A stretch of DNA of 42,060 bases from Eubacteriales bacterium (GCA_030527665.1 JAUNAK010000011.1:13162-55221), one strand, 5' to 3'; positions 23,874 through 32,697 are shown, counted from the first letter of the stretch. The notes: generated by a model from the sequence alone, not told the origin. A program made the numbers and translations.

Positions 23874-25253
23874 TTACCGAATCGCTTTTTCCTTCCATTT
23901 TCCGCGCTTATAACAGATCGAGGTGATGACCGCACCGGACAGCCAGGACAGAAGCAGGGATACAAAGATGCATTCTCCTCTGCCCATCGGATACTCTGCC
24001 GATTTGGACAGTGCCACCAGCAGGTAGGCCAGCGGAACACGAATGATGACCGTGACAACAAAGGAGATCACCATTGGCGTGACCGTATCACCGGCACCGC
24101 GCATAATACCCGAAAGACTCTGCGTAACCGCCATGGCCACATAACCAACAGCCAGAATGCGCATCAGGCTGTTTGCCAGCGAAACCAGTTCCGCCGTTGT
24201 TGTAAAGATCCCCATCAGATATTTTCCGAAGATCAGAATGATGATCGTCAGGACGCCTGCCGTCCCGACGGCCAGAGCCGTTCCCTGTCTGGCTCCGTCC
24301 TCTACACGCTTCATCTGCTTCGCACCTACATTCTGTCCCGCATAGGTCGTTGTCGCATTTCCAAAGGAAAAATTCGGCATCATGGCAAATCCATCCACAC
24401 GCATGACAATAACATTTGCCGCGATCAGCATCTCTCCGAAGCTGTTGGTCAGATTCTGCACAAGGATCGTTGCCATAGAGAAGATCGCCTGTGTCAGACC
24501 GGACGGAATTCCCAGCCGGATGATCGTCATCGCCTGCTCTTTCTTCAGTTTCAGATCACCGGCATGAAGCTCGAAATACTCCTTCATGCGAAGCAGCTTT
24601 CGGATGCAAAGAATCGCGGATACCGTCTGTGCAATTACCGTTGCCAGGGCAACACCGCTGATTCCCATATGGAACTGTGCCACAAAGAGAACATCCAGAA
24701 TGATATTCAGTACGGTGGCAATGACCAGATACCAGAGTGCCGACATGGAATCTCCCAGTCCGCGCAGAATACCGCTGAGAATATTATAATACCCGCTGCC
24801 CGGACAATCAACAAACAAAATGATCAGATAGGAGGTACACCAGTCCAGAATGCTGTCAGGTGTATTGATCAGCCGCAGCATCGGCCTGGCGATGATCGGT
24901 GCAAGGATCATAATAAATCCGGAGGCAATGGCAACCAGTGTGATGCAGTTTCCAATGGCACTTGCCAGATTCTCCCGATCCTTTGCGCCCAGATACTGTG
25001 CCACCACAATACCGGCGCCAACCGAGATTCCCACAAATAATACGATCAGAAGATTCAGGATCGGGCCTGCACTTCCTACCGCCGCAAGTGCATTATCGCC
25101 TACATATCTTCCAACAACGATACTGTCCACCGTGTTGTACAGCTGCTGTGCGATATTTCCGATGATCATCGGGATCGTAAACAGAGTGATCTGTTTCCAT
25201 GGCGTCCCCACTGTCATGTCGACCGGTGCAAACAGTTTTTTCAATGCATTCAT
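23874..25253 (-). CDS. MATE family efflux transporter
   Basis: A 459-residue, 12-helix multidrug and toxin extrusion protein. Family features include FTIPMIIGNIAQQLYNTVDS, IVVGRYVGDNALAAVG, GIPSGLTQAIFSMATILVQN at the start of the second half, and GIMRGAGDTVTPM. It exports small organic compounds in exchange for Na+ or H+; the substrate cannot be told. The start at 25253 has GGAAGGGG upstream; the frame stays open farther but would run across tRNA-Leu. It is first in a row with two secreted DUF5648 proteins (27-bp gap), which suggests co-transcription but no proven joint function. Confidence 0.93.
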   Translation of the reverse strand: MNALKKLFAPVDMTVGTPWKQITLFTIPMIIGNIAQQLYNTVDSIVVGRYVGDNALAAVGSAGPILNLLIVLFVGISVGAGIVVAQYLGAKDRENLASAIGNCITLVAIASGFIMILAPIIARPMLRLINTPDSILDWCTSYLIILFVDCPGSGYYNILSGILRGLGDSMSALWYLVIATVLNIILDVLFVAQFHMGISGVALATVIAQTVSAILCIRKLLRMKEYFELHAGDLKLKKEQAMTIIRLGIPSGLTQAIFSMATILVQNLTNSFGEMLIAANVIVMRVDGFAMMPNFSFGNATTTYAGQNVGAKQMKRVEDGARQGTALAVGTAGVLTIIILIFGKYLMGIFTTTAELVSLANSLMRILAVGYVAMAVTQSLSGIMRGAGDTVTPMVISFVVTVIIRVPLAYLLVALSKSAEYPMGRGECIFVSLLLSWLSGAVITSICYKRGKWKEKAIR

Positions 25254-25375
25254 TGAGTTCCCCCTTCCATTTTCCCCGCGCCGGGTGCTGTCACAAAGCG
25301 ACCTCTTCCTATTCATGCGGGTACGCATCCCCGCGAAGCTTTTTTTATTTACCGGGACCGGAGTTTCCTGTAAAC

Positions 25376-25414
25376 AAAAAGCTCGAAGCCCTTGTTTCAC
25401 AAGGATTTCGAGCT
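25376..25414 (-). terminator. Terminator of the tRNA-Tyr/tRNA-Leu unit
   Basis: AGCTCGAA (25380-25387) pairs with TTCGAGCT (25407-25414), extended by an inner CTTGT/ACAAG stem, and the minus strand continues with TTTTTG. It lies ten bases after tRNA-Leu. Confidence 0.9.
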
Positions 25415-25423
25415 GTCTCTCAC

Positions 25424-25509
25424 TGCCGGCGACCGGGGTCGAACCGGTACGGGTATCGCTACCCACGGGATTTTAAGTCCCGGGCGTCTGCCTATTCCGC
25501 CACGCCGGC
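25424..25509 (-). tRNA. tRNA-Leu (anticodon TAA)
   Basis: An 86-base class II tRNA on the minus strand: acceptor GCCGGCG/CGCCGGC, D-arm TGGCGGAATAGGCAGACGC, anticodon stem CGGGA/TCCCG with anticodon TAA, a long variable arm (TGGGTAGCGATACCCGT) and T-arm GGTTCGACCCC. The CCA end is not encoded (GTG follows). It is transcribed after tRNA-Tyr from the promoter at 25658-25686. Confidence 0.97.
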
Positions 25510-25541
25510 ATATGAAATTGTAAGCAGAAGTTTTTCTGCAG

Positions 25542-25623
25542 TGGGCGGTGGTGGATTCGAACCACCGAAGCAATGTGCAGCAGATTTACAGTCTGTCCCC
25601 TTTGGCCACTCGGGAAACCGCCC
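25542..25623 (-). tRNA. tRNA-Tyr (anticodon GTA)
   Basis: An 82-base class II tRNA on the minus strand: acceptor stem starts GGGCGGT, the anticodon arm reads CAGACTGTAAATCTG (GTA), a long variable arm follows, and the T-arm holds GGTTCGAATCC. The CCA end is not encoded. It precedes tRNA-Leu by 32 bases in the same transcript. Confidence 0.97.
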
Positions 25624-25626
25624 ATG

Positions 25627-25686
25627 TTGTCAGGAATTTTCTTCCTGACAAATTGAAATTATAGCTTATTTTTTATTGTAATGCAA
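25627..25686 (-). promoter_or_regulatory. Promoter and leader hairpin of the tRNA-Tyr/Leu unit
   Basis: On the minus strand TTGCAT (25681-25686) and TATAAT (25658-25663) are spaced 17 bases apart. Right at the predicted transcript start an inverted repeat TTGTCAGGA/TCCTGACAA (25627-25635 with 25643-25651) forms a 9-bp stem just ahead of tRNA-Tyr; it is probably a processing hairpin of the precursor. Confidence 0.8.
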
Positions 25687-25711
25687 TACTCATTTTAGGA
25701 GCTTTCTGTAT

Positions 25712-27808
25712 TTATCGATGCAGCAGAACAACTGCACTTTCCGGCGGCACCTGCATCTGAACAACGCCTGCCTTCAGCGGAATTCTGCTGCGCTCTGCGG
25801 AATACGTATCCTGTGCGGTAATAAACAGCTGTTCTACATAAGAGTCTTCTTCTGTACGATCAATTCCCAGCTGCCATACCGGCACCTCGAACGCATACTC
25901 CTGGGTACGGTTATTGATCAACACAGCGATCTGTTCTTCTGCATTGAACCGTCCATAGGAAAAAGCATTGTAGTCTCTTGTCAGGATCATGGTGGATCCG
26001 GTTCGAAGTACCTGATGCTCATTATGGATGTGGATGATCTCCTTATAGAAACGGATCAGCTCCTTATCCTCTCTGCCCCAGGGGTAGGTACGGCGGTTAT
26101 CCGGATCGGTAAAGCCGCAGACACCTGCCTCATCACCGTAGTAGACCGTCGGTGCGCCCGGCCAGGTCATCTGTACAACGACCGCCTCACGCAGTACGGA
26201 AGGACGAATATCTTCGGATGCAGCTTCGCTTCCCAGACTCTGCACACGTCCCACGCGATGGTTGGTTCTTGTCAGGAACCGGGAGTGATCATGGTTATCC
26301 AGCTCGTTCATAGCCGTCAGCAGCGAAGGTGCTGTAAAGGAAGCCATATGATAGCGCATCGCATCAATATAGCTGTCCGCATTTCCAAGCAGATCTTCCC
26401 GATAACTGTCGCTGTGTTTTTCCATTCCGGTGAAAAACCAGGAAAGCGGTTCCATGAACGCATCATAGTTCATGACGGTATCCCACTCATCGCCTTTCAG
26501 CCATGCAGCGGCGTCACCGTAGTGCTCAGCCAGAATAATGGCATTCGGATTTGCATCCTTTACTGCCTTGCGGAACTCTTTCCAGAAATAGTGGTTGAAT
26601 TCCTCGGTATGTCCCAGATCCGCAGCCACGTCCAGACGCCATCCATCCGCATTGTACGGTGGAGAGACCCATTTTCTTCCGATTCGAAGAATGTCCTCCT
26701 GCAGCTCTTTGGAATTCTCATAGTTCAGCTTCGGGAGTGTATTGTGTCCCCACCAGCCGTTGTAATTGCCATTATACGGCCACTGACTTCCTTCATGGAA
26801 TTCGAAATAGCTGTGATACGGACTGTCTTCCGCAACAAATGCACCCGGTTTAAATCCTTCTTTTCCTTCATAGATCCGTTCACGATCCATCCAGCGGTTA
26901 AAGGATCCGCAATGATTGAATACACCGTCAATGATCACCTTCATGCCGCGCTTGTGCGCTTCCTCGACCAGTCTGGCGAATAACCGGTCACTGGCACGCA
27001 GATTCTCCTTGTTCGTTACCCGGGCAATGTATTTTTTGGCATGGGTATTGTCCAGATCGCCCCATCCAAGAAGTCCGTCTGCATCATGCAGGATCCTGCC
27101 CAGATGCGGATCTACATGCTCGTAATCCTGCGTATCGTATTTATGGTTGGAAGCCGATACGAAGATCGGGTTCAGATACAGAACCTCAATACCCAGATCC
27201 TTCAGATAATCCATTTTGTCAATGACACCCTGCAGATCTCCGCCATAGAAGTTGCGCACATCCATGTTTTCCGGATTCTTATACCAGTCATCCACCTTCT
27301 TTACATGCTGGTTGATATAACTGTATTCCTCGGAAACGACATCATTATACGGATCTCCGTTATAAAAACGGTCCGGATAGATCTGATACATGACCGCACC
27401 CTTTGCCCAGTCCGGTGTAGAAAATCCGGGAATGATACGGAAAGCATATTCTTTCTTCGGTTCGTCTTTCTGCACGCCCAGCTTGTTGTAATAGCACGTA
27501 GTCTTGCCGTTACGGATCTGAAAATAATAGTAGATCTCATAATCCCCGGCTGTGATCTCCGCACTGTAATAATCAAAACCGTTGCGCTGCTCCGTCACCT
27601 GCATGCGAATCTTTCTATATGGAAGTACCACATATACGGAATCCACGTTATTTCTGGCAGTTCGAAAACGTACGGTCACCTTTTCACCGGGCTTCGACTC
27701 CATCGGAGACTGAAACTCTTCTGTCTCATCACTGAACAGGGCGCTTTTTTTCAGCAGCTGGCGCATTCCCAGAACATAAGTCCGGCTTCTGATGATTTTT
27801 TCATCCAT
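25712..27808 (-). CDS. GH13 glycoside hydrolase (neopullulanase/cyclomaltodextrinase type)
   Basis: A 698-residue intracellular alpha-amylase-family enzyme without a signal peptide. An N-terminal beta-sandwich (about 25-125) resembles CBM34-type domains. The barrel follows: VIIDGVFNHCG (293-301), the nucleophile Asp393 in ADGWRLDVAADLG, the acid/base Glu428 in IILAEHYG, and the third carboxylate Asp507 in ELDNHDHSRF. VMYQIYPDRFYNG is typical of cyclomaltodextrinases and neopullulanases. It would cleave imported maltodextrins, cyclodextrins or pullulan fragments. It stands alone, with a candidate promoter at 27903-27931 and possible LacI-family operators at 27849-27879. An AGGTGA ribosome site precedes the ATG. 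Confidence 0.93.
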   Translation of the reverse strand: MDEKIIRSRTYVLGMRQLLKKSALFSDETEEFQSPMESKPGEKVTVRFRTARNNVDSVYVVLPYRKIRMQVTEQRNGFDYYSAEITAGDYEIYYYFQIRNGKTTCYYNKLGVQKDEPKKEYAFRIIPGFSTPDWAKGAVMYQIYPDRFYNGDPYNDVVSEEYSYINQHVKKVDDWYKNPENMDVRNFYGGDLQGVIDKMDYLKDLGIEVLYLNPIFVSASNHKYDTQDYEHVDPHLGRILHDADGLLGWGDLDNTHAKKYIARVTNKENLRASDRLFARLVEEAHKRGMKVIIDGVFNHCGSFNRWMDRERIYEGKEGFKPGAFVAEDSPYHSYFEFHEGSQWPYNGNYNGWWGHNTLPKLNYENSKELQEDILRIGRKWVSPPYNADGWRLDVAADLGHTEEFNHYFWKEFRKAVKDANPNAIILAEHYGDAAAWLKGDEWDTVMNYDAFMEPLSWFFTGMEKHSDSYREDLLGNADSYIDAMRYHMASFTAPSLLTAMNELDNHDHSRFLTRTNHRVGRVQSLGSEAASEDIRPSVLREAVVVQMTWPGAPTVYYGDEAGVCGFTDPDNRRTYPWGREDKELIRFYKEIIHIHNEHQVLRTGSTMILTRDYNAFSYGRFNAEEQIAVLINNRTQEYAFEVPVWQLGIDRTEEDSYVEQLFITAQDTYSAERSRIPLKAGVVQMQVPPESAVVLLHR

Positions 27809-27848
27809 GATCGTTCACCTGTATTTATGCCTTTATTAAAAGTGTCAT

Positions 27849-27879
27849 CGAGAACGTTTTCGGAATTCGTTTTCCGAAA
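27849..27879. promoter_or_regulatory. Candidate LacI/CcpA-type operators
   Basis: CGAGAACGTTTTCG (27849-27862) is a near palindrome with the AACGTT core common in LacI-family operators. It overlaps a second inverted repeat TTTCGGA-8-TCCGAAA (27858-27879). Both lie between the predicted transcript start and the GH13 start codon, where a repressor could block elongation. No regulator gene is nearby. Confidence 0.4.
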
Positions 27880-27902
27880 GCATTTTTTATTCATAGAATA
27901 TT

Positions 27903-27931
27903 AGCATACCGTAATCTTCCCGTTTTCACAA
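27903..27931 (-). promoter_or_regulatory. Candidate promoter of the GH13 gene
   Basis: On the minus strand TTGTGA (27926-27931) is followed after 17 bases by TATGCT (27903-27908), each box matching four of six consensus positions. The start point would be near 27896, upstream of the inverted repeats at 27849-27879. Confidence 0.5.
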
Positions 27932-28048
27932 CAGCCAAGCCGCCAGTTTTACGGCAATGCGTTGCAAATACCTTCGGCATATCGACGGAAGCAGTACCAA
28001 ATGACTGCTTCTGTTGAAAATACGCGGCAAAATTACCAGAATGTTGCA

Positions 28049-28269
28049 TCTGTCAAATGTTTTTATCTCAGTCGAGAAGACTCCCATTTCTGCAAATGGT
28101 GAGCAATTACAAGATCATCTCCGTGGGAATCCAATCTCCGACAGAGATAAACGTTCCGCAGGGATTCGGATGTGTAGATGTCAGCGAAAGCTGACCTGAA
28201 TCCCGCGCCAAGTCTCGCAGAGCTCGACTTGCATATACGAAAAAAGCAGCCCTTGCAGGCTGCTTTTTT
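28049..28269 (+). ncRNA. Candidate structured small RNA, plus strand
   Basis: In the 726-bp gap between the GH13 gene and ftsH, the plus strand shows GGGATTC/GAATCCC enclosing GTCAGC-GAAA-GCTGAC, a stem capped by a GNRA tetraloop (about 28157-28205). A second stem CAAGTC/GACTTG follows near 28209-28231, then a perfect terminator AAAAAAGCAGCC/GGCTGCTTTTTT (28240-28269). A possible promoter TTGAAA-17-CAGAAT lies at 28014-28042. There is no good reading frame. I do not match it to a known RNA family (not tmRNA, SRP RNA or RNase P by their key motifs). Confidence 0.45.
28240..28269. terminator. Bidirectional terminator
   Basis: AAAAAAGCAGCC (28240-28251) and GGCTGCTTTTTT (28258-28269) form a perfect 12-bp stem with symmetric A and T runs, so it can end transcripts from both sides. 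It would be the nearest clear terminator for ftsH (265 bases after its stop) as well as for the candidate small RNAs. Confidence 0.92.
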
Positions 28270-28341
28270 AAGAGAAGGTAAATTCTCTTATGGGGTGTAG
28301 CAAAACTATAAAATGTATTGGGGGGTTTTACGAGAATTATA
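28270..28341 (-). ncRNA. Candidate C-rich small RNA or ftsH 3' end
   Basis: A consensus TATAAT lies at 28336-28341 on the minus strand without a clear -35. A transcript from about 28329 would begin with a C-rich single-stranded stretch (ACCCCCCAAT), form AAGAGAA/TTCTCTT, and end at the terminator at 28240-28269, giving about 90 nt. C-rich loops of this kind in Firmicutes small RNAs pair with Shine-Dalgarno sequences. It might instead be only the 3' tail of the ftsH mRNA. Confidence 0.35.
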
Positions 28342-28534
28342 GTAGCACACCGTTTATCAAAAGTGTGCACAAACCTCAAAGATTTCCGCCCCTCTTTTTA
28401 GCGATGATTGACAGTTTTACCCGACTTTTTTTGTGTATTCCGCATAATTTCCCATATTATTGCTATTACATTCTTCGCTTGTAATCATCCCATCACTATA
28501 CAGAAAATGAATTTCCGCAGCCTCTTCGCTGCTT

Positions 28535-30421
28535 TCAGGCATCTCCGGCCGGCAATTCCGGCATTTCCCGTGTTTCCGCTGCACAGTTCTGCATTTTTGC
28601 TTCTTCTTCAAAGATCGCTTCGAATTCGGCACGGCTGAGTTTTTCCTTCTCCAGCAGCTGGCGGGTACACTCTTCCAGTACGTAGGTATGTTCGGAGATC
28701 AGTTCCTTGGCACGTTTGTGACAGTTCTCAATGATCGAACGGACTTCTTCATCGATGACAGCAGCCACATTCTCGCTGTAGGACTTGGTATGTCCCCAGT
28801 CACGGCCGATGAATACCTCGTCGCCGCCTTCCGTATCATAGTTGACCAGGCCGAGTCTGTCGGACATGCCGTATTTGGTGATCATTGCACGGGCCGTTTC
28901 GGTTGCCTGCTTGATATCCTGAGAAGCACCGGTGGTGATATCGTCAAATATCATCTCCTCTGCCACACGTCCGCCAAGATCTACGATGATGTGGTCGATC
29001 ATCTTGCCCTTTGTCATAAACATCTCGTCATTTTCCGGCTGCGGCATCGTATAGCCAGCTGCTCCCGGACCGGTCGGAATGATTGAGATCGTATATACCG
29101 GATTCATGCTTTCCAGTACATGGAACAGGATCGCATGGCCGGTCTCATGGTATGCCGTGATCCGTTTCTCTTTCTCGGAAATGATCCTACTCTTCTTCTC
29201 GGTTCCGATACCAACCTTAATAAATGATTCCTTGATATCATCCTGATTGATGTATCCGCGGCTCTGTTTTGCTGCACGGATCGCCGCCTCATTCATGAGG
29301 TTTTCCAGATCCGCACCGGTGAAACCGGCTGTTGTCTGGGCAATCTGTGTCAGATTCACATCGTCTCCGACCGGCTTGTTTTTTGCATGTACACGAAGAA
29401 TCTCTTCTCTTCCCTGCACATCCGGTCTGCCGACGGAAACCTTGCGGTCAAAACGACCCGGACGAAGGATCGCCGGATCCAGAATATCCACACGGTTGGT
29501 CGCTGCCATCACGATGATGCCCTCGTTGACGCCGAAACCATCCATCTCTACCAGAAGCTGGTTCAATGTCTGCTCTCTCTCGTCATGACCGCCGCCCATT
29601 CCGGTACCTCTGCGTCTGCCGACAGCATCGATCTCATCGATAAATACGATACAGGGTGCATTATTTTTTGCATCCTGAAACAGGTCACGTACACGGGATG
29701 CACCGACACCGACGAACATCTCTACAAAATCCGATCCTGAGATCGAGAAAAACGGTACACCGGCTTCTCCGGCAACAGCCTTGGCCAGCAGTGTCTTACC
29801 GGTTCCGGGAGGTCCTACCAGGATCACACCCTTCGGAATACGGGCACCGACTTTGGTATATTTATCCGGACTTCGCAGAAAATCAACGATCTCTGCCAGA
29901 TCCTCTTTTTCCTCCTTCAGACCGGCCACATCCGTGAAACGAACCTTGCTGTCCTTGGCGCTGTTCATCTTTGCACGGCTTTTTCCGAAATCCAGCATTT
30001 TCTGGTTGCTTCCGCCGCCGGCTCCGCGTCCGAACAGGCCCAGAATCACAAATACGATGGCAATGCCGAGAAGGATCGGCAGGATAGCCGTCATAAAGTA
30101 GTTCTCGGAAGGAACGTCACTCAGCTTATAATCGATCTTGTTCCCCTGCAGCAGCTCTTCCGCCTGCTGCACGTCACTGACATAGGTCACATAGGAGGTT
30201 CCGTCCTTCACTGTAAATGCAATGCTTCCCGTAGGAACCTCTTTGTTCTGACGAATAACAGCTTCCGTAACACTGCCTTCCTGCATATAGGTCGTAAGCT
30301 GTCCGATAGTTGCCTCTTTGCTGTCTTCCCGCAGTCCGGGCAGATACGTAAAGAGAAGTAAAATACCCAGCATGAGCAGCAGATATACTGTCATGCCACC
30401 TCTGTTTCTATTCAATTGCAA
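28535..30421 (-). CDS. ftsH: ATP-dependent zinc metalloprotease FtsH
   Basis: A 628-residue membrane-bound AAA+ protease that degrades misfolded or regulatory membrane and cytosolic proteins as a hexamer. Two transmembrane segments (about 11-27 and 108-130) flank a small external domain. The AAA module has Walker A GPPGTGKT (203-210), Walker [11 protein letters not shown] (257-266) and the second region of homology ending in LRPGRFDR. The zinc site HETGH is at 425-429. Length is normal, with an acidic C-terminal tail. It follows hpt by 35 bp in the conserved tilS-hpt-ftsH order, and its terminator is probably at 28240-28269. Confidence 0.98.
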   Translation of the reverse strand: MQLNRNRGGMTVYLLLMLGILLLFTYLPGLREDSKEATIGQLTTYMQEGSVTEAVIRQNKEVPTGSIAFTVKDGTSYVTYVSDVQQAEELLQGNKIDYKLSDVPSENYFMTAILPILLGIAIVFVILGLFGRGAGGGSNQKMLDFGKSRAKMNSAKDSKVRFTDVAGLKEEKEDLAEIVDFLRSPDKYTKVGARIPKGVILVGPPGTGKTLLAKAVAGEAGVPFFSISGSDFVEMFVGVGASRVRDLFQDAKNNAPCIVFIDEIDAVGRRRGTGMGGGHDEREQTLNQLLVEMDGFGVNEGIIVMAATNRVDILDPAILRPGRFDRKVSVGRPDVQGREEILRVHAKNKPVGDDVNLTQIAQTTAGFTGADLENLMNEAAIRAAKQSRGYINQDDIKESFIKVGIGTEKKSRIISEKEKRITAYHETGHAILFHVLESMNPVYTISIIPTGPGAAGYTMPQPENDEMFMTKGKMIDHIIVDLGGRVAEEMIFDDITTGASQDIKQATETARAMITKYGMSDRLGLVNYDTEGGDEVFIGRDWGHTKSYSENVAAVIDEEVRSIIENCHKRAKELISEHTYVLEECTRQLLEKEKLSRAEFEAIFEEEAKMQNCAAETREMPELPAGDA

Positions 30422-30456
30422 AACTCCTTACTGCTGATTTTCTCTTGCTTCTCCGA

Positions 30457-30987
30457 TCAGTCTTCGAAGCTGACAACACCGATATATGGCAGGTTGCGGT
30501 ATCTCTGGTCGTAGTCCAGTCCGCAGCCTACAACAAACGCATCCGGGATGTTGAAGCCTACATATTCTACATTTACATCTTTGACTACGCGGCGGTCCGG
30601 CTTATCCAGCAGTGTACACAGACGAATGCTGTTCGGCTTTCTCTCACTGAGCAGCTTCAGCAAATAGCTCAGTGTACGTCCGGAGTCAATGATATCCTCC
30701 ACGATCAGGACATCTCTTCCCTCGATCGGCTGATCCAGATCCTTTACGATCTTTACGATACCGCTGGAGGAAGTACCGGATCCATAACTGGATACGGACA
30801 TGAAATCCATGGTGATCGGCACATCGATCCGCTTAACCAGATCACACATAAATGCAACGCCGCCCTTCAGAATACAGATCACATGGATACATTTGCCCTC
30901 GTAATCCCGGCTGATCTGCTCCGCTACGACTTTGATTCTTTCCTGCAGCTGCTCTTCATCAATTAATACAGATATTTTTTCGCTCAT
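30457..30987 (-). CDS. hpt: Hypoxanthine phosphoribosyltransferase
   Basis: A 176-residue purine salvage enzyme converting hypoxanthine or guanine with PRPP into IMP or GMP. The PRPP-binding loop VEDIIDSGRTLSYLL, the flexible-loop region SVSSYGSGTSSSG and the base-binding motif KPDRR are all visible. Its ATG overlaps the tilS stop by four bases (ATGA), so it is translationally coupled to tilS. The order tilS-hpt-ftsH is conserved across Firmicutes, where TilS and Hpt are reported to associate and affect ftsH expression in Bacillus. Confidence 0.97.
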   Translation of the reverse strand: MSEKISVLIDEEQLQERIKVVAEQISRDYEGKCIHVICILKGGVAFMCDLVKRIDVPITMDFMSVSSYGSGTSSSGIVKIVKDLDQPIEGRDVLIVEDIIDSGRTLSYLLKLLSERKPNSIRLCTLLDKPDRRVVKDVNVEYVGFNIPDAFVVGCGLDYDQRYRNLPYIGVVSFED

Positions 30988-32531
30988 TCTTTGAGTCCCC
31001 CTGTGTATGTATTCGTTTCTGTCTGTTCAAAAACTGCCTGTATTTCCAATATTTTCCGGGTACGGTCTGTTACCTTTCCGGACTCGCCGATCCGATAGCC
31101 GACTACCCACCAGACTTCACTTCCGGATGCCAGAAGCGGCAGTCTGTCTCTCTCCTTCGCCGGAATCTTCTCATCGATCAGATACTCCTTCAGCTTCTTT
31201 CCAGGTCCCTGCAGCCTGTTTTCCAACTGTGTTTCCCGGCCCGGCTCCTGCTGTTTTACTGTTCGGATCCGGTCTCCCGGAAGCCTTGTCCGGATGGCGA
31301 GATTGTATTTAATTGTATCATAATCAAACCACTTCGTATACCGATTTTGCGGAATTGCACCGTCTTCCCGGGGCAGAACCGTCAGAAAAAAATGCCAGTT
31401 CCCAAACTTCAGTTCCCGCGTCTCATGTATCTGCAGATCTTCCGGAACAACCGCCGGATCCAGGCGCATCTCCTGTGCTTCCGCATTCCTTTTCCTTCCA
31501 TTTGAACGCTCCGCTGCCGCTTCCTGCTCCCGGCGCATTTTCTGCAGCAGCACGCCTTCATATGTTTTTTCCGCCGCCATTTCATAAGGAAGGGAGATCC
31601 GGCTCCCCGTCGAAGCCTCTGCCAGCTCCTGCAGCTGCCGCAGCTGTTCCCGTCCAAGATTTCTGCGCGTGCAGGAAAGTTTTTCCAGTGCATGCATCAG
31701 AATATATTTCTGCATGACCGGCGGTTCCTCCCGCAGTGACGGAAGCAGAAGGATGCCCTCTGCCGCCTGCCGGACATGTCTTTTTTCCCGTTCCGCTGCT
31801 TCTATCCGCAGAAAATCATCGATCTCCGCCAGATCCTCGGCAGCCTCCGTCAGGTGCCGCACCGTCTGCCGGTTCACCTGTTCCTCCAGATAGGGGATCA
31901 CCCTGTTCCGGATCCCGTTGCGGGTATACATCGACTCCAGGTTTGTCCTGTCTGTCCGCCAGGAAACCTGCATGGAACGAAGCCACTCCTCGATCTCCGT
32001 CCTTTTGATCGCCAGCAGCGGATGCATAAGCAAAAGCACTCTCCCGCTTTCCTCCACGTTCTGAACCTCCGCGATTGGACGGATTCCCGCAAGTCCCGCT
32101 GCCGAGCTGCCTCTCGCCGCCCGAAACAGGACCGTCTCCGCCTGGTCATTCGCATGATGGGCCAGCGCCGTACCAACCGCTCCGCTTTTCCGAACCGCAT
32201 CCAGAAAGGCACGCTGCCGCAGAACACGTCCGGCCTCCTCCAGTCCCAGTCCCATTTCCTCCGCCATCGCAGAAACCGGCCAGGAATACACCTGCAGCGG
32301 GATCTGCCGTTCTCTGCACAACTCACGAACAAAGACTTCATCCCCGTCGCTTTCCTCTCCCCGGAGGTTGTGATTTACATGAACAGCAGTAAGCACATAG
32401 CCCAGCCGCTGCAGAACCAGCAGCAGTGCCACCGAGTCTGCCCCTCCCGAGAGACCGACGCAGAGCCTTACACCGCTTTCCGGCATCCCCTTCTGCTTCA
32501 TATATTGTTTTACACGCTGTTCAAACTGCAT
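30984..32531 (-). CDS. tilS: tRNA(Ile)-lysidine synthase
   Basis: A 515-residue enzyme that converts the wobble C34 of tRNA-Ile(CAU) to lysidine using ATP and lysine, so the tRNA reads AUA. The N-type ATP pyrophosphatase loop SGGADS is at residues 28-33, followed by HVNHNLRG and the zone LAHHANDQAETVLF. The C-terminal substrate-binding domains are present (KWFDYDTIKYNLAIRTRLPGDR and KLKEYLIDEKIPAKERDRLPL), making it a long-form TilS. It overlaps hpt by four bases. A large palindromic hairpin (32583-32670) precedes it, and the divIC terminator lies upstream, so its promoter is probably in that 224-bp gap. Confidence 0.96.
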   Translation of the reverse strand: MQFEQRVKQYMKQKGMPESGVRLCVGLSGGADSVALLLVLQRLGYVLTAVHVNHNLRGEESDGDEVFVRELCRERQIPLQVYSWPVSAMAEEMGLGLEEAGRVLRQRAFLDAVRKSGAVGTALAHHANDQAETVLFRAARGSSAAGLAGIRPIAEVQNVEESGRVLLLMHPLLAIKRTEIEEWLRSMQVSWRTDRTNLESMYTRNGIRNRVIPYLEEQVNRQTVRHLTEAAEDLAEIDDFLRIEAAEREKRHVRQAAEGILLLPSLREEPPVMQKYILMHALEKLSCTRRNLGREQLRQLQELAEASTGSRISLPYEMAAEKTYEGVLLQKMRREQEAAAERSNGRKRNAEAQEMRLDPAVVPEDLQIHETRELKFGNWHFFLTVLPREDGAIPQNRYTKWFDYDTIKYNLAIRTRLPGDRIRTVKQQEPGRETQLENRLQGPGKKLKEYLIDEKIPAKERDRLPLLASGSEVWWVVGYRIGESGKVTDRTRKILEIQAVFEQTETNTYTGGLKE

Positions 32532-32582
32532 ACGGTATCCTCTATCCTGTGTTGACTGCGAAACTCGAAACTATCTGTATTC

Positions 32583-32670
32583 CGGTGCGAAGGCTGTACG
32601 AATACCAGAAGCAGGTACTCTGAGATAAACGAGAGCGTACCTGCGACGGTATCGTGCAGTCTTTGCACCG
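32583..32670. repeat. 88-nt long palindromic hairpin upstream of tilS
   Basis: The left arm, 32583-32617 (CGGTGCGAAGG, then AATACCAG and GCAGGTAC), is matched by the inverted right arm, 32636-32670 (GTACCTGC, then CGGTATCG, then CTTTGCACCG), giving about 30 paired positions with few bulges around an 18-base loop that itself has CTCTG/CGAGAG. It lies between the divIC terminator and the tilS start. It could be a palindromic intergenic repeat, a leader hairpin of tilS, or a small RNA. I know of no family for it. Confidence 0.65.
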
Positions 32671-32697
32671 AAAACCAAACAAAACCTGGTTTCGCTT

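Noticed and set aside
25254-25376. A riboswitch upstream of the MATE gene
   Set aside because: There is a GCGGG/CCCGC hairpin, but no motif of guanidine, yybP or other known transporter riboswitches could be recognised, and no terminator choice is visible.
28107-28379. A 90-codon minus-strand frame across the candidate small RNA region
   Set aside because: It runs through a perfect terminator and several stems, has no ribosome site and no family resemblance.
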